In this document: one piece after another, positions 17,064 through 26,510 of the stretch
Layout of the letters: each line of letters begins with the position of its first letter
How positions within the stretch are numbered: the stretch's first letter is position 1
From: DUPQ01 sp964563155
Lineage (GTDB): Bacteria; Bacillota; Clostridia; DUPQ01
Direction: 5' to 3'
Assembly (NCBI GenBank): GCA_964563155.1
Contig: CAZLVL010000011.1
Location: 1 to 64,000 of the forward strand
DNA: 64,000 nt
Notes under the pieces: generated by a model
What the model was told of the DNA's origin: nothing
What the model saw: the letters and a program-made list of their open reading frames with translations, nothing else
Databases searched by the model: none
Program-made: the position numbers and the translations under genes

Positions 17064-18173
17064 ATGAATAAGTCTATTAAAAAGATGCACGACTTTTATA
17101 ATTTCAAACAAGACGCTCCCATCTATCAAAGGGAGTTTGGTTGGTATGTTTTGGGAAAATGGAAAGAAGAAGGTTGGATTACAGATGAAACCTCTTTTAT
17201 TGAGCTTTTCGGCTTTGATGAGCCAGCTGTATTTTCCTTAGGTAACGCTGGTTGGACTGAGGCTCCCTTGGTACCTGAATTTGAGAAAAAAGTTCTTAGT
17301 ACAACAGATGAGTTTGAAATAGTTCAAGATATGGCAGGAAGACAAGTTTTGTGCTTTAGAGGAAGAAGAGATGGCTTTATGCCATCATACCTAGACCACC
17401 CTGTAAAGGATATTAAAACCTTTGAAGAGAACATAGCTTGGAGATTAGATCCTGATAATCCAGATAGACTAAAGAAAATTGAAAACAGGATGCCTATGGC
17501 TGTTCAAGCACAAAAGGATCAAAAGATAATATGTGCCAATGTGGCTGGTGGCTATATGTATCTTAGGTCATTAATTGGACCTGAAGACCTTTTGTTTAAG
17601 TTTTATGACGACCCAGCTCTAGTACATAGGTGTATGGAAGCTTGGTTTAATATAAGTGATAGGGTATGTGAGATTCATCAAAGTTATGTGGAGTTTGATG
17701 AGCTCTTTTTAGGAGAAGACATCTGCTACAATCATGGGTCTTTAATATCTCCAGATATGATAAAAGAATTTCTTTTCCCATATTATGAGCAACTCATTGC
17801 TAATATCAAAAAAAGACAATTTAAATCTAAGAGAAAGCTGCACTTCCAACTGGATACAGATGGTTTTGCTGTTCCTGTAATAGACTTATACAAAACCATA
17901 GGTATGGACTATATGTCTCCTTTTGAAGTGGCATCTGGTTGTGATGTAGTCCAGGTTAGAAAGGATTATCCAGATTTACTTATCTTAGGTGGAATTGATA
18001 AAAGAATATTAGCAGCTGGTAAAGATGCCATAGATAAAGAATTGGACAGAATAATTCCCTTTATGAAAAAACATGGCGGCTATATACCCACCTGTGACCA
18101 TGGGGTACCAGAGGAAGTTAAGTTTGAAGATTATATGCATTACAGAAAGAGGATTGCAGAGTATAATACCTAG
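17064..18173 (+). CDS. URO-D superfamily protein
   Basis: This 369-residue protein has the uroporphyrinogen decarboxylase / corrinoid-methyltransferase barrel fold, judged by the ending YMSPFEVASGCDVVQVRKDYPDLLILGGIDKR (positions about 292-324), typical of the UroD superfamily. True HemE is unlikely because the N-terminal substrate loop differs. Of the zinc set used by MtaA/CmuA-type methyltransferases, the HxC motif is HFQ here, while later cysteines (ASGCDV, PTCDHG) remain. No corrinoid protein or heme gene is adjacent. An AGAGGGG ribosome binding site precedes the ATG. A second member lies at 30981-31967. The substrate is unknown. Confidence 0.7.
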   Translation: MNKSIKKMHDFYNFKQDAPIYQREFGWYVLGKWKEEGWITDETSFIELFGFDEPAVFSLGNAGWTEAPLVPEFEKKVLSTTDEFEIVQDMAGRQVLCFRGRRDGFMPSYLDHPVKDIKTFEENIAWRLDPDNPDRLKKIENRMPMAVQAQKDQKIICANVAGGYMYLRSLIGPEDLLFKFYDDPALVHRCMEAWFNISDRVCEIHQSYVEFDELFLGEDICYNHGSLISPDMIKEFLFPYYEQLIANIKKRQFKSKRKLHFQLDTDGFAVPVIDLYKTIGMDYMSPFEVASGCDVVQVRKDYPDLLILGGIDKRILAAGKDAIDKELDRIIPFMKKHGGYIPTCDHGVPEEVKFEDYMHYRKRIAEYNT

Positions 18174-18227
18174 TATCTTGCATTCTTTTTGTAATAAATT
18201 GTATAATTAGTGGAAAATGGAGACAAA

Positions 18228-20285
18228 ATGGAAAACTTATTGGATATTTTTGCAAGTAATGTATATAACGAAAAAGTAATGAAGGAGACCTTACCTGCCT
18301 ATGTTTTTGCTTCTTTAGAAAAAACAATGACCCAAGGTCTAGCTTTAGATGATTCCATTGCAAGCATAGTAGCTGAAAGTATGAAAAACTGGGCTATATC
18401 CAAAGGTGCCAGCCATTACACCCATTGGTTCCACCCTATGACAGGAATAACAGCAGAAAAACATGAGTCCTTTTTAACTGTTAAAGACGGAAAGCCCATT
18501 ATGGAACTAAGGGGTAAGGAGCTTATTAAAGGAGAACCAGATGCCTCAGGATTTCCTTCAGGAGGTCTAAGGGCTACCTTTGAAGCCAGAGGCTATACCA
18601 CCTGGGATGCTACCAGTTATGCCTTTGTTAAAGACAAAACCCTATATATTCCTACAGCCTTTTGCTCTTACGGGGGAGAGCCTTTAGATAACAAGACTCC
18701 GCTTCTAAGATCCATGGATTCTTTAAACAAAGAAGCTTTGAGAATCTTAAGGGTTTTTGGTAATACTAAAGCTACAAGAGTTATTCCTTATGCAGGTTGT
18801 GAACAAGAATACTTTTTAATAGATAAAAAGCAATATGACAAAAGAAAAGACCTTTTAATCTGTGGTAGAACCCTCTTTGGAGCCAAGTCTCCCAAGGGCC
18901 AAGAATTAAATGACCACTATTTTGGCAATATTAGAGAAAGGGTACAAAACTTCATGAGAGAGTTGGATATCCAGCTCTTTAAACTGGGGATTGTAGCTAA
19001 AACAGAACACAATGAAGCAGCTCCAGCTCAGCATGAACTAGCACCCTTGTATACCACTGTAAATATTGCAGCAGACCACAATCAATTAATAATGGAGACT
19101 ATGAAAAAGGTGGCAGAACACTATAATCTAGCCTGTCTTTTACATGAAAAGCCCTTTGAGAATATTAATGGTTCTGGAAAGCATAACAACTGGTCCATTG
19201 CAACAGACCAAGGGGAGATGCTTTTAAAACCTGGAAAAGATCCAGCACAAAACAAACAGTTTTTGCTTATCCTAGCCTCTGTTATAAAGGCGGTAGACTC
19301 TTATTCAGAGCTTCTTAGACAAAGCATTGCTACAGCGGGAAATGACCACAGATTAGGCTCTCATGAGGCACCTCCAGGAATCATATCAATTTATCTTGGA
19401 GCTGAGTTAACAGATATTTTAGATGACATTAGAGTAGGAAAAAAGGCACAAAACAAAAAAAGAGAAATCTTTTGTATGAGCGAGACCCTACCAGTCTTGT
19501 TCAAAGACACTTGTGATAGGAATCGTACTTCACCTTTTGCCTTTACTGGTAATAAATTTGAATTTAGAATGCCAGGTTCTTCTTCTCCTGTATCTGAACC
19601 CAATACAGTTATAAATACCATTGTTGCAGATGTTTTTAGAGAGTTTGCAGACAGATTAGAAGAAGCTAAGGATTTTAACAGAGAAGTTGATTTAATTATT
19701 AAAGAAACCATGGAAAAGCATGGAAGAATCATCTTTAATGGCAATAATTATACCAAAGAATGGCAAGAAGAAGCCCTTAAAAGAGGTCTTCCCAATGTAT
19801 CATCTACGCCTGAGGCTATTGATAATCTAAAGCTGGAAAAAAACATTGAGCTTTTTGAAAGACAAAATGTTTTTACTAGAACAGATATTTATTCTAGACA
19901 CGAAATTAAATCAGAAAATTATCAAAAGATTATTAACATTGAAGCTAACACAATGCTGGAGATGGCTAAAAGAGAAATCTTACCAGCTGCCTTAAAATAT
20001 GCTGATTTTTTATACAAGAGTATCTTGTCTAAAAAGGAATTAGGTATAAATTACAGTGCTGAAATGGATTTAGCTCAAGCTATGTCTGAAAACATTAATA
20101 AGATGAGTAAGGCTATTAACAAGCTAGAAGATGCAATGCTTAAGTCTCATAATATGCATGAGTTAAAAGAAAATGTAGTAGCAGCCATGGTTGACCTTAG
20201 AAAGTATGCTGATAATTTAGAGACCATGACAGCAAAAGACTACTGGCCTATGCCTACCTATTCAGATATGTTGTATAGTGTGTAA
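18228..20285 (+). CDS. glnN: Glutamine synthetase type III
   Basis: This roughly 685-residue enzyme makes glutamine from glutamate, ammonia and ATP. Size and sequence fit GSIII rather than the 450-residue GlnA: SHYTHWFHPMTG near the N-terminus, then ENINGSGKHNNWS and AGNDHRLGSHEAPP. I chose the ATG at 18228 because GGAG at 18219-18222 is placed correctly for it; a GTG 18 bases upstream is in frame but lacks a site. It follows the URO-D gene by about 55 bases and ends at a strong bidirectional terminator. With gdhA and asnA in the window it forms part of ammonia assimilation. Confidence 0.96.
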   Translation: MENLLDIFASNVYNEKVMKETLPAYVFASLEKTMTQGLALDDSIASIVAESMKNWAISKGASHYTHWFHPMTGITAEKHESFLTVKDGKPIMELRGKELIKGEPDASGFPSGGLRATFEARGYTTWDATSYAFVKDKTLYIPTAFCSYGGEPLDNKTPLLRSMDSLNKEALRILRVFGNTKATRVIPYAGCEQEYFLIDKKQYDKRKDLLICGRTLFGAKSPKGQELNDHYFGNIRERVQNFMRELDIQLFKLGIVAKTEHNEAAPAQHELAPLYTTVNIAADHNQLIMETMKKVAEHYNLACLLHEKPFENINGSGKHNNWSIATDQGEMLLKPGKDPAQNKQFLLILASVIKAVDSYSELLRQSIATAGNDHRLGSHEAPPGIISIYLGAELTDILDDIRVGKKAQNKKREIFCMSETLPVLFKDTCDRNRTSPFAFTGNKFEFRMPGSSSPVSEPNTVINTIVADVFREFADRLEEAKDFNREVDLIIKETMEKHGRIIFNGNNYTKEWQEEALKRGLPNVSSTPEAIDNLKLEKNIELFERQNVFTRTDIYSRHEIKSENYQKIINIEANTMLEMAKREILPAALKYADFLYKSILSKKELGINYSAEMDLAQAMSENINKMSKAINKLEDAMLKSHNMHELKENVVAAMVDLRKYADNLETMTAKDYWPMPTYSDMLYSV

Positions 20286-20376
20286 GAGGTAAGGGAAGAG
20301 GTTGTATAAGAAATACCTTGATTATCAATAATTGTTTAAAGAATTGATTTAAAAAGAAGAGATATATGTTAATAAT

Positions 20377-20403
20377 AAAAATGCCCACTCTGGGCATTTT
20401 TTA
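20377..20403. terminator. Bidirectional terminator, glnN / asnA
   Basis: A perfect hairpin ATGCCCA-CTC-TGGGCAT (20381-20397) is flanked by A-run and T-run and lies between the convergent glnN and asnA genes. Confidence 0.85.
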
Positions 20404-20496
20404 TACTTATTATCTCTTAATCTATTATCTCTTGATTTGATATCTTCTAATTATATTTTTTTAATTTTAATATTTTCAACTTTTATCTATTAATAT

Positions 20497-21504
20497 TTAC
20501 AGCAAAGGTACATTAGCAGCTCTGCATAGGGCTCTTGTGTTTTCATCCCAAATAGATACTTGGACTTCACCAATATGGGCCTTTTGTAGCATAAGCATAC
20601 AAAGCCTAGATTGGCCAATACCACCTCCAATGGTTAAGGGAAGTTGATTGTTTAGAAGCATTTTGTGAAATAGATATTCTCTTCTTTCATCACAGCCAGC
20701 TGCTTTTAATTGCTTATCTAGGGCTTTAGCGTCCACTCTAATTCCCATAGAAGATATTTCAAGGGCCTTATCTAAAACAGGGTTATACATTAAGATATCA
20801 CCATTTAGCTCCCAATCATCATAGTCAGGGGCTCTACCATCATGTTTTTTACCTGAATTTAGGACTTTACCTATTTGCATTAAAAAGACTGTTTTGTGCT
20901 CTTTGGTAAAGACATCTTCTCTTTCTTGAGGTGTTAAATCAGGATACATATCTTCTAGTTCTTGTGATGTTACAAATACCAAGTTTTCTGATATGTGGCC
21001 ATTTAACATGGGAAAAAGACTTTTCATGGTCTTGTAGGTTTCATATATTGAAGCAATAATATCTTTTACAATTTCTTTAAGAAAATCTAAGGTCCTATCT
21101 TGGGCACTTATGACTCTTTCCCAGTCCCATTGGTCTACATATATGGAGTGGGTGTTATCTAACACTTCATCTCTTCTTATGGCGTTCATATCAGTATAGA
21201 GGCCTTCACCAGGGGAGAAGTTATACTTGTATAGGGCCATTCTTTTCCACTTAGCTAAAGAATGAACAATTTCCATTTCAATGTTGTCTTCTTTTGTTGT
21301 AAACATTACCGGTCTTTCTGTTCCACTTAAGGTATCGTTTAGACCTGAATTGCTTTCTACAAAAAGAGGGGCAGAAACTCTTTTTAGGTTTAAAGCCTTG
21401 CTAAGATTATCTTCAAAAACTCTTTTTAGGGTACCAATAGCCATTTGAGTTTCATAAAGGTCAAGTTTAGGTTTGTAATCTTTTGGTATGTAGGGAGATG
21501 TCAT
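20497..21504 (-). CDS. asnA: Aspartate--ammonia ligase (asparagine synthetase A)
   Basis: This 335-residue enzyme makes asparagine from aspartate, ammonia and ATP and is related to class II tRNA synthetases. Seen are QMAIGTLKRVFEDNL near the N-terminus, YVDQWDWE in the middle, and the C-terminal GGGIGQSRLCMLML motif. Length is typical. An AAGGAT ribosome binding site precedes the ATG, and a promoter with an extended -10 lies at 21529-21558. I see no T-box ahead of it. Confidence 0.96.
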   Translation of the reverse strand: MTSPYIPKDYKPKLDLYETQMAIGTLKRVFEDNLSKALNLKRVSAPLFVESNSGLNDTLSGTERPVMFTTKEDNIEMEIVHSLAKWKRMALYKYNFSPGEGLYTDMNAIRRDEVLDNTHSIYVDQWDWERVISAQDRTLDFLKEIVKDIIASIYETYKTMKSLFPMLNGHISENLVFVTSQELEDMYPDLTPQEREDVFTKEHKTVFLMQIGKVLNSGKKHDGRAPDYDDWELNGDILMYNPVLDKALEISSMGIRVDAKALDKQLKAAGCDERREYLFHKMLLNNQLPLTIGGGIGQSRLCMLMLQKAHIGEVQVSIWDENTRALCRAANVPLL

Positions 21505-21528
21505 TTTTTTATCCTTAAATTTTTTAAA

Positions 21529-21558
21529 AGTTTACCATAAGAGACAAAGAAATGTCAA
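21529..21558 (-). promoter_or_regulatory. Promoter of asnA
   Basis: On the minus strand a perfect TTGACA is followed after 18 bases by TAAACT, preceded by TGG (extended -10). It faces away from the ftsK promoters. Confidence 0.7.
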
Positions 21559-21577
21559 TTAGCTTTTTGTCTATTTA

Positions 21578-21586
21578 TGCTATAAT
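21578..21586 (+). promoter_or_regulatory. Distal extended -10 promoter candidate, ftsK
   Basis: TGCTATAAT is an extended -10 element with no good -35. If active it would give ftsK an untranslated leader of about 115 bases. Confidence 0.45.
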
Positions 21587-21656
21587 TATGACTGTAGACA
21601 GGGAAAGTGACCAAATAAATTGGCTTTTCTTGCTTTTACACTCCTTTTAATCCTGT

Positions 21657-21685
21657 TTGCATAGATAACATCTATATGATAAAAT
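21657..21685 (+). promoter_or_regulatory. Proximal promoter of ftsK
   Basis: TTGCAT and TAAAAT are spaced by 17 bases; the predicted start is only about 17 bases before the ATG and leaves room for the CGGAGGAA ribosome binding site. Confidence 0.65.
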
Positions 21686-21708
21686 TATCCTGATATTCGG
21701 AGGAATAT

Positions 21709-24087
21709 ATGGCACAAAAGAAAAGTACAAAAACACCAAAAACAAAAAGTACAAATACTAATAAAGCACAAGCCAATATCTTAGCAAAAGAAATATTGGG
21801 CATCCTTATTATTCTTTTTGCTATGCTTTCTTTTGTCTTTATATTTATAACTACCAAGTCAGGGACCTTTGCCAAGCCCTTTAGGTCTTTTGTAGCTGGT
21901 ATTTTTGGCTGGGCCCACTATTTACTACCCTTGGTAATAATACTATTTGGAGCAAAGGTAGCAATTGCTGGTAGGGTAAAGATATTAAGTAGAAAAACCC
22001 TTTATTTAATGCTTCTACTTTTAATGGTTCCTTTCTTTTTCCAGATTGTATATCTATCTAATAATATGGGGGACATAGCAGGTTTAAATGTTTGGAAGTT
22101 TATTGAGTACATGTACATTATTGGAAAAGATAATTTGCACAATGGAGGGGTTTTTGGTGGCATATTCATAACTCCCTTAGTCATCTTCTTTGGAATAACA
22201 GGAAGCTACATTATAGCCATAACCGCTTCACTGGTCCTTTTAATATATATTACCAATCAAAATTTCTTAGATTTTCTTAGAAAACTGGGTAGAATGTTTG
22301 CTAAGCTCTTTACTTGGATTAAAGATGCCTTTAAACCTATAGATGATGATTCTTTGGTTTTACAAGAAGAAGACCAAGTTGAAGATAGAATAAGGACTAG
22401 TAGAACAGATAGAGTAGTAAGAGGACAAGTTGAAAATGAGCCACCTAATATAATTATAAATGAGGTAAAGAAAAGGCCTAGATCCATGCCTAAGGATGTG
22501 GAAGAAAAAGCCTTTGTGCAAGAGGAGATTGTTAGACCAATTCCTACACCTATACCTATAGCAAAAAAGAAGCAAGAAGAGATTAAGGACATTGATGAAA
22601 GTAAAACTGTTATTGTCAAAAGTCCTTCAGGTAAATATACCTTTCCACCTCTGTCTCTTTTAGATTCATATCTAGACAATTCTGGGGGAGATAACTATGA
22701 AGAGATTGCTCAAAAATTAGAAGAAACCCTATATAGCTTCGGAGTGGAGGTTAGTGTTACTAACATTATGAGTGGGCCTACAGTTACTAGATATGAACTA
22801 CAGCCTAAGTCTGGTGTTAAGGTAAGTAGGATTGTATCTTTGGCTGATGATATTTCTTTGAATTTGGCCTCTAGAGATGTGCGAATAGAAGCGCCTGTAC
22901 CTGGTAAGTCTGTAGTAGGTATAGAGGTTCCCAATACTAAAAAGAATATTGTATCTTTAAAAGAAGTTATTGCTTCTAAAGACTTTCAAGCTTCAAAAAG
23001 TGTATTGACCATAGCTATTGGTAAGGACATTGCTGGCAATTGTGCCATAGCTGATATTAGAAGGATGCCCCATATGTTAATAGCAGGGGCTACAGGTTCT
23101 GGAAAGAGCGTATGTATAAATAGTATAATCACCTCTATTTTGTATAAGGCCACACCTGAGGATGTTAGATTCATAATGATAGACCCTAAAAAGGTAGAGC
23201 TGGTAAATTACAATGGAATACCTCATCTATTAATACCTGTTGTAACCAATCTTAAAAAGGCAGCTGGTGCTCTTAACTGGGCAGTTGAAGAAATGACCAA
23301 TAGATATGATGCCTTTAACAAGGCTGGTGTTAGAGATATTGGCTCATATAATGATTCTATTGAAAAAGACAGCGAGGCTACTAAGATGCCTCATATAGTT
23401 ATCATAATAGATGAGTTGGCTGACTTAATGCTGACCAATGCTCAAGAGGTGGAAGATTCCATTGCTAGGCTAGCCCAGCTAGCAAGAGCAGCAGGGATAC
23501 ATCTACTCATTGCCACCCAAAGACCTTCTGTAAATGTCATAACAGGAGTTATAAAAGCGAATATACCATCTAGGTTATCTTTTGCTGTGGTAAGTCAGGT
23601 GGACTCTAGAACCATCTTGGATATGGGTGGAGCAGAGAAGTTGTTAGGAAATGGAGACATGCTCTTTCATCCTATGGGTTTATCTAAACCTGTTAGAATG
23701 CAAGGGGCTTATGTGTCAGATAAAGAAATAAATAAGGTTGTAGAGTTTATAAAGGGAAAAGCTGAAGAGCCCTATGACCAGGACGTTGTAGATAATATAG
23801 AACAAAGAGAGAGAAAAACTTCCGTATCGGATGTAGAAAGTGAAATAGATGAACTACTACCTGCAGCCATTGATTTGGTTGTAGAAGTTGGTCAAGCCTC
23901 CGTCTCATATTTACAAAGAAAGCTTAGGCTAGGCTATGGAAGAGCTGCCAGAATTATGGACCAAATGGACGCCAGAGGAATAGTAGGTCCCTTTGAAGGC
24001 TCAAAACCTAGGACAGTTTTAATAAGTAAAGAAGAGTGGCAAGAACTACAAATGAACGATCCAGATATGGATTTTACAAAGGTATAG
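21709..24087 (+). CDS. ftsK: DNA translocase FtsK/SpoIIIE
   Basis: This 792-residue membrane-anchored motor moves chromosomal DNA across the division septum. After a lysine-rich start there are four membrane helices (about residues 25-190), an acidic and proline-containing linker, the translocase core with Walker A GATGSGKSVC and the DPKKVELVNY and DELADLM blocks, then a C-terminal gamma winged helix (from about LPAAIDLVVE) that reads KOPS/SRS sequences. The linker is short, as in Firmicutes. mtaB starts immediately after the stop codon. Confidence 0.96.
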   Translation: MAQKKSTKTPKTKSTNTNKAQANILAKEILGILIILFAMLSFVFIFITTKSGTFAKPFRSFVAGIFGWAHYLLPLVIILFGAKVAIAGRVKILSRKTLYLMLLLLMVPFFFQIVYLSNNMGDIAGLNVWKFIEYMYIIGKDNLHNGGVFGGIFITPLVIFFGITGSYIIAITASLVLLIYITNQNFLDFLRKLGRMFAKLFTWIKDAFKPIDDDSLVLQEEDQVEDRIRTSRTDRVVRGQVENEPPNIIINEVKKRPRSMPKDVEEKAFVQEEIVRPIPTPIPIAKKKQEEIKDIDESKTVIVKSPSGKYTFPPLSLLDSYLDNSGGDNYEEIAQKLEETLYSFGVEVSVTNIMSGPTVTRYELQPKSGVKVSRIVSLADDISLNLASRDVRIEAPVPGKSVVGIEVPNTKKNIVSLKEVIASKDFQASKSVLTIAIGKDIAGNCAIADIRRMPHMLIAGATGSGKSVCINSIITSILYKATPEDVRFIMIDPKKVELVNYNGIPHLLIPVVTNLKKAAGALNWAVEEMTNRYDAFNKAGVRDIGSYNDSIEKDSEATKMPHIVIIIDELADLMLTNAQEVEDSIARLAQLARAAGIHLLIATQRPSVNVITGVIKANIPSRLSFAVVSQVDSRTILDMGGAEKLLGNGDMLFHPMGLSKPVRMQGAYVSDKEINKVVEFIKGKAEEPYDQDVVDNIEQRERKTSVSDVESEIDELLPAAIDLVVEVGQASVSYLQRKLRLGYGRAARIMDQMDARGIVGPFEGSKPRTVLISKEEWQELQMNDPDMDFTKV

Positions 24088-25416
24088 ATGAAAAAATATA
24101 GTATTGTTACATTGGGCTGTAAAGTAAACCAATATGAGTCTTCGGTTATTTCTAACCATCTAGAAGAAATGGGATATGTATATGTGAAGTTTCCTGCAGT
24201 AAGTGATATTTACGTTGTAAATACATGTACTGTCACTGGAATGAGCGATAGAAAGTCACGACAAATCTTAAGTCGCTTTAAAAAAACCAATGAAAAGGCC
24301 TTAATTATCGCTACCGGTTGCTTGGCTCAGAACAGACCGGACTCTATGTTGAAAAATGGGGCTAATATAGTGCTGGGCAATGTGGAAAAGAACTACATTA
24401 AAGAGACAATTGATAGATACTTTAAGGAAAATATGCAGGATAATGAGGAAAAACTAGTGGAAGTTGGGGATATAGCCCAACAAAGAGCCTATGTAGGCTT
24501 AGGTTTTTCTCAAAAGACTGAAAGAACAAGAAGCTACCTTAAAGTACAAGATGGTTGTGATAATTATTGTGCTTATTGCATCATTCCTTATGCTAGAGGC
24601 AGATCTAGAAGCAGGGACTTAGATGATGTTGTGGAAGAGGCAAAGCATTTAGCTAGTTTAGGAGTAAAAGAGCTTGTCCTTACAGGAATTCACTTAAACT
24701 CTTATGGAAAAGACTTAGAAGAGATTGACCTTTCTTCTCTTGTTTTAGCCCTAGAAGATGTTGAGGGAATTGAAAGAGTGCGTTTAGGGTCTATGGAGCC
24801 TAAGGCTGTTACAAGGGACTTTATAGAGGCCTTGGCAAAAAGCAAAAAGCTTTGCCCTCATTTTCATATGTCCTTGCAATCTGGTTCTGATAAGGTCTTA
24901 AAGGACATGAGAAGAAGATATGACAGTAGTGAGTATCTTTTAGCTATGGAAAGAATTAAAGAATACTTTCCATCTGCTAAATTTACTACAGACATAATTG
25001 TAGGTTATCCAACAGAAGAAGATGCTGATTTTAAAGACACTATTAACCTAGTTAAAAAAGCAGGCTTTTTAAAGATACATGTTTTTAAATATTCTAAAAG
25101 ACCAGGAACCATGGCAGCAAAACTAAAAGAGCTGGACCCACAGATTTTAGCCCAAAGAAGTGAGTATCTTTCCAGATTAGCTGACCAATTAAGTCATGAG
25201 ATATTAAAAAAAGAGATAGGAAAGACTATTACAATTTTGGTAGAAGAAATAGAGAAAGATTATGTAATAGGTCACTCTGATTCTTTTATGAAGGTCTATG
25301 GTAGTTTAGATAAAGATATGTCAAAAGAGGAAAAAGATTCTTTAATAAATAGTTTTTTACATGTTTATATAGAGGACGTAAAAGATGAAAATCTCTATGG
25401 TAAGGTTATATTTTAG
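24088..25416 (+). CDS. mtaB: tRNA t6A37 methylthiotransferase MtaB
   Basis: This 442-residue radical-SAM enzyme converts t6A37 to ms2t6A37 in tRNAs reading ANN codons. The N-terminal UPF0004 domain supplies Cys residues for the auxiliary cluster (LGCKVNQYES, NTCTVT, TGCLAQ). The radical-SAM motif CDNYCAYC has cysteines at 157, 161 and 164. A TRAM-type C-terminus follows. The name MtaB rather than MiaB rests on the CKVNQYES start. It begins directly at the ftsK stop codon, with no spacer. Confidence 0.93.
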   Translation: MKKYSIVTLGCKVNQYESSVISNHLEEMGYVYVKFPAVSDIYVVNTCTVTGMSDRKSRQILSRFKKTNEKALIIATGCLAQNRPDSMLKNGANIVLGNVEKNYIKETIDRYFKENMQDNEEKLVEVGDIAQQRAYVGLGFSQKTERTRSYLKVQDGCDNYCAYCIIPYARGRSRSRDLDDVVEEAKHLASLGVKELVLTGIHLNSYGKDLEEIDLSSLVLALEDVEGIERVRLGSMEPKAVTRDFIEALAKSKKLCPHFHMSLQSGSDKVLKDMRRRYDSSEYLLAMERIKEYFPSAKFTTDIIVGYPTEEDADFKDTINLVKKAGFLKIHVFKYSKRPGTMAAKLKELDPQILAQRSEYLSRLADQLSHEILKKEIGKTITILVEEIEKDYVIGHSDSFMKVYGSLDKDMSKEEKDSLINSFLHVYIEDVKDENLYGKVIF

Positions 25417-25470
25417 GAAGATATATTTCATGAAATTATGTAATCCACAAAAATATATCCCTTGTTTTTA

Positions 25471-25499
25471 TTGATATTAGTCTTTTTATAAAGTACACT
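25471..25499 (+). promoter_or_regulatory. Promoter candidate of ireB-ruvX
   Basis: TTGATA and TACACT are spaced by 17 bases, 33 bases before the ireB GTG start. Confidence 0.5.
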
Positions 25500-25531
25500 A
25501 ATAACATATTCGACGAAAGGAGTAAGTTCAA

Positions 25532-25783
25532 GTGGATAAAGGTTCGACCATAAATTTGAATTTTGTAAAAAGTCAACAAAGTGAAATAAGGAAAATTCTT
25601 ACACTTGTTTTTGCTGCAATGACAGAAAAGGGATATGACCCTGTTAATCAATTGGTAGCATACCTTATGTCGGGTGATCCAACCTATATTACTAGTCACA
25701 ATGGTGCGAGAAATTCTATTAGAAAGTTAGAAAGGGATGAAATAATGGCTGAGTTAATTCAGTATTATTTTACTTCGAAATAA
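25532..25783 (+). CDS. ireB: IreB family regulatory phosphoprotein (UPF0297)
   Basis: This 83-residue protein matches the conserved UPF0297/IreB family, a substrate of the PASTA kinase IreK that in Enterococcus modulates cephalosporin tolerance. Conserved stretches include NPVNQLVAYL-like DPVNQLVAYLMSGDP and YITSHNGARN. Translation starts at GTG, supported by AAAGGAG at 25516-25522. It lies five bases ahead of the ruvX-DUF1292 fusion, the usual ireB-ruvX-yrzB order in Firmicutes. Confidence 0.93.
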   Translation: MDKGSTINLNFVKSQQSEIRKILTLVFAAMTEKGYDPVNQLVAYLMSGDPTYITSHNGARNSIRKLERDEIMAELIQYYFTSK

Positions 25784-25788
25784 AATTG

Positions 25789-26505
25789 ATGACCATCATA
25801 GCAATTGATTATGGGAATAAGAGAATAGGGCTGGCCAAGAGCGATCCTTTAGGAATATTGGCTCAAGGTCTTACAACCATACAGTGGAATAGGGATCTGG
25901 AAAAACCTTTAAAAGAAATTGAAGATATTGTAAGAGAATATAAGGTAGACCTTATAATCTTAGGTTTACCCTTAAACATGGATGACACTGAGGGGGAAAA
26001 AGCCCAGGAAGTAAGGGAATTTGCTAAAGCCCTAAAGAGTAGGATAGGTATTGATATCATTTTCTATGATGAACGCCTATCCACTGTGGAAGCTCATGAA
26101 ATAATGCATAAACAAGGGAGAAAGACTGGACACAACAAGGATAAAATTGATATGATAGCCGCTTGTGTCATTTTACAATCCTATTTAGATTTGAGTGATA
26201 AGAGAAAAGGAGACTTGGAGAAGATGGAAGAAGAAAGAGATGACGTTATAGTTCTAGAAGATGAAGATGGAAATCCTGTAGAAATGGTTGTGCTAGAAAT
26301 GCTTAACCATGAAGATAAGACCTACGTCTTATTACAATCAGTAGATGAAGATGATGAAGATTCATATATATTTGAATACGAAGAAGAAAATGAAGATGAT
26401 GTAATGTTACTTTCTATTGAGGATGAGGATCTTTTAGATAAATTATTTGATTTATTTATTGATAAAATGGATTCTGATTACGATGCAGAAGATGAGGAAG
26501 AATAA
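25789..26505 (+). CDS. ruvX: RuvX (YqgF) resolvase/pre-16S nuclease fused to DUF1292
   Basis: Residues 1-140 are a RuvX/YqgF RNase H-like domain: AIDYGNKRIGLA with the first catalytic Asp, LGLPLNMD, DERLSTVEA, and DKIDMIAACVIL with the last Asp. The family is linked to 16S rRNA 5' maturation and Holliday-junction cutting. From about residue 146 the protein continues into a second, very acidic domain of the DUF1292 (YrzB) type (VLEDEDGNPVEM, YVLLQSVDEDDED). In most Firmicutes these are separate adjacent genes. AAAAGGAG at 26205-26212 stands 11 bases before an in-frame ATG at 26224, so DUF1292 could also be made alone. An in-frame TTG lies one codon before the chosen ATG. Confidence 0.88.
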   Translation: MTIIAIDYGNKRIGLAKSDPLGILAQGLTTIQWNRDLEKPLKEIEDIVREYKVDLIILGLPLNMDDTEGEKAQEVREFAKALKSRIGIDIIFYDERLSTVEAHEIMHKQGRKTGHNKDKIDMIAACVILQSYLDLSDKRKGDLEKMEEERDDVIVLEDEDGNPVEMVVLEMLNHEDKTYVLLQSVDEDDEDSYIFEYEEENEDDVMLLSIEDEDLLDKLFDLFIDKMDSDYDAEDEEE

Positions 26506-26510
26506 CATAG

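Noticed and set aside
18210..18227. GTG start for glutamine synthetase III
   Set aside because: The GGAG site is placed for the ATG at 18228 and would lie inside the reading frame if GTG were used.
21505..21708. Possible T-box or riboswitch ahead of asnA or ftsK
   Set aside because: No T-box core sequence or aptamer consensus is present; only promoters and a short leader are seen.
22257..22679. 140-codon minus-strand frame inside ftsK
   Set aside because: It is antisense to the low-complexity linker of ftsK, has no ribosome binding site and resembles no family.
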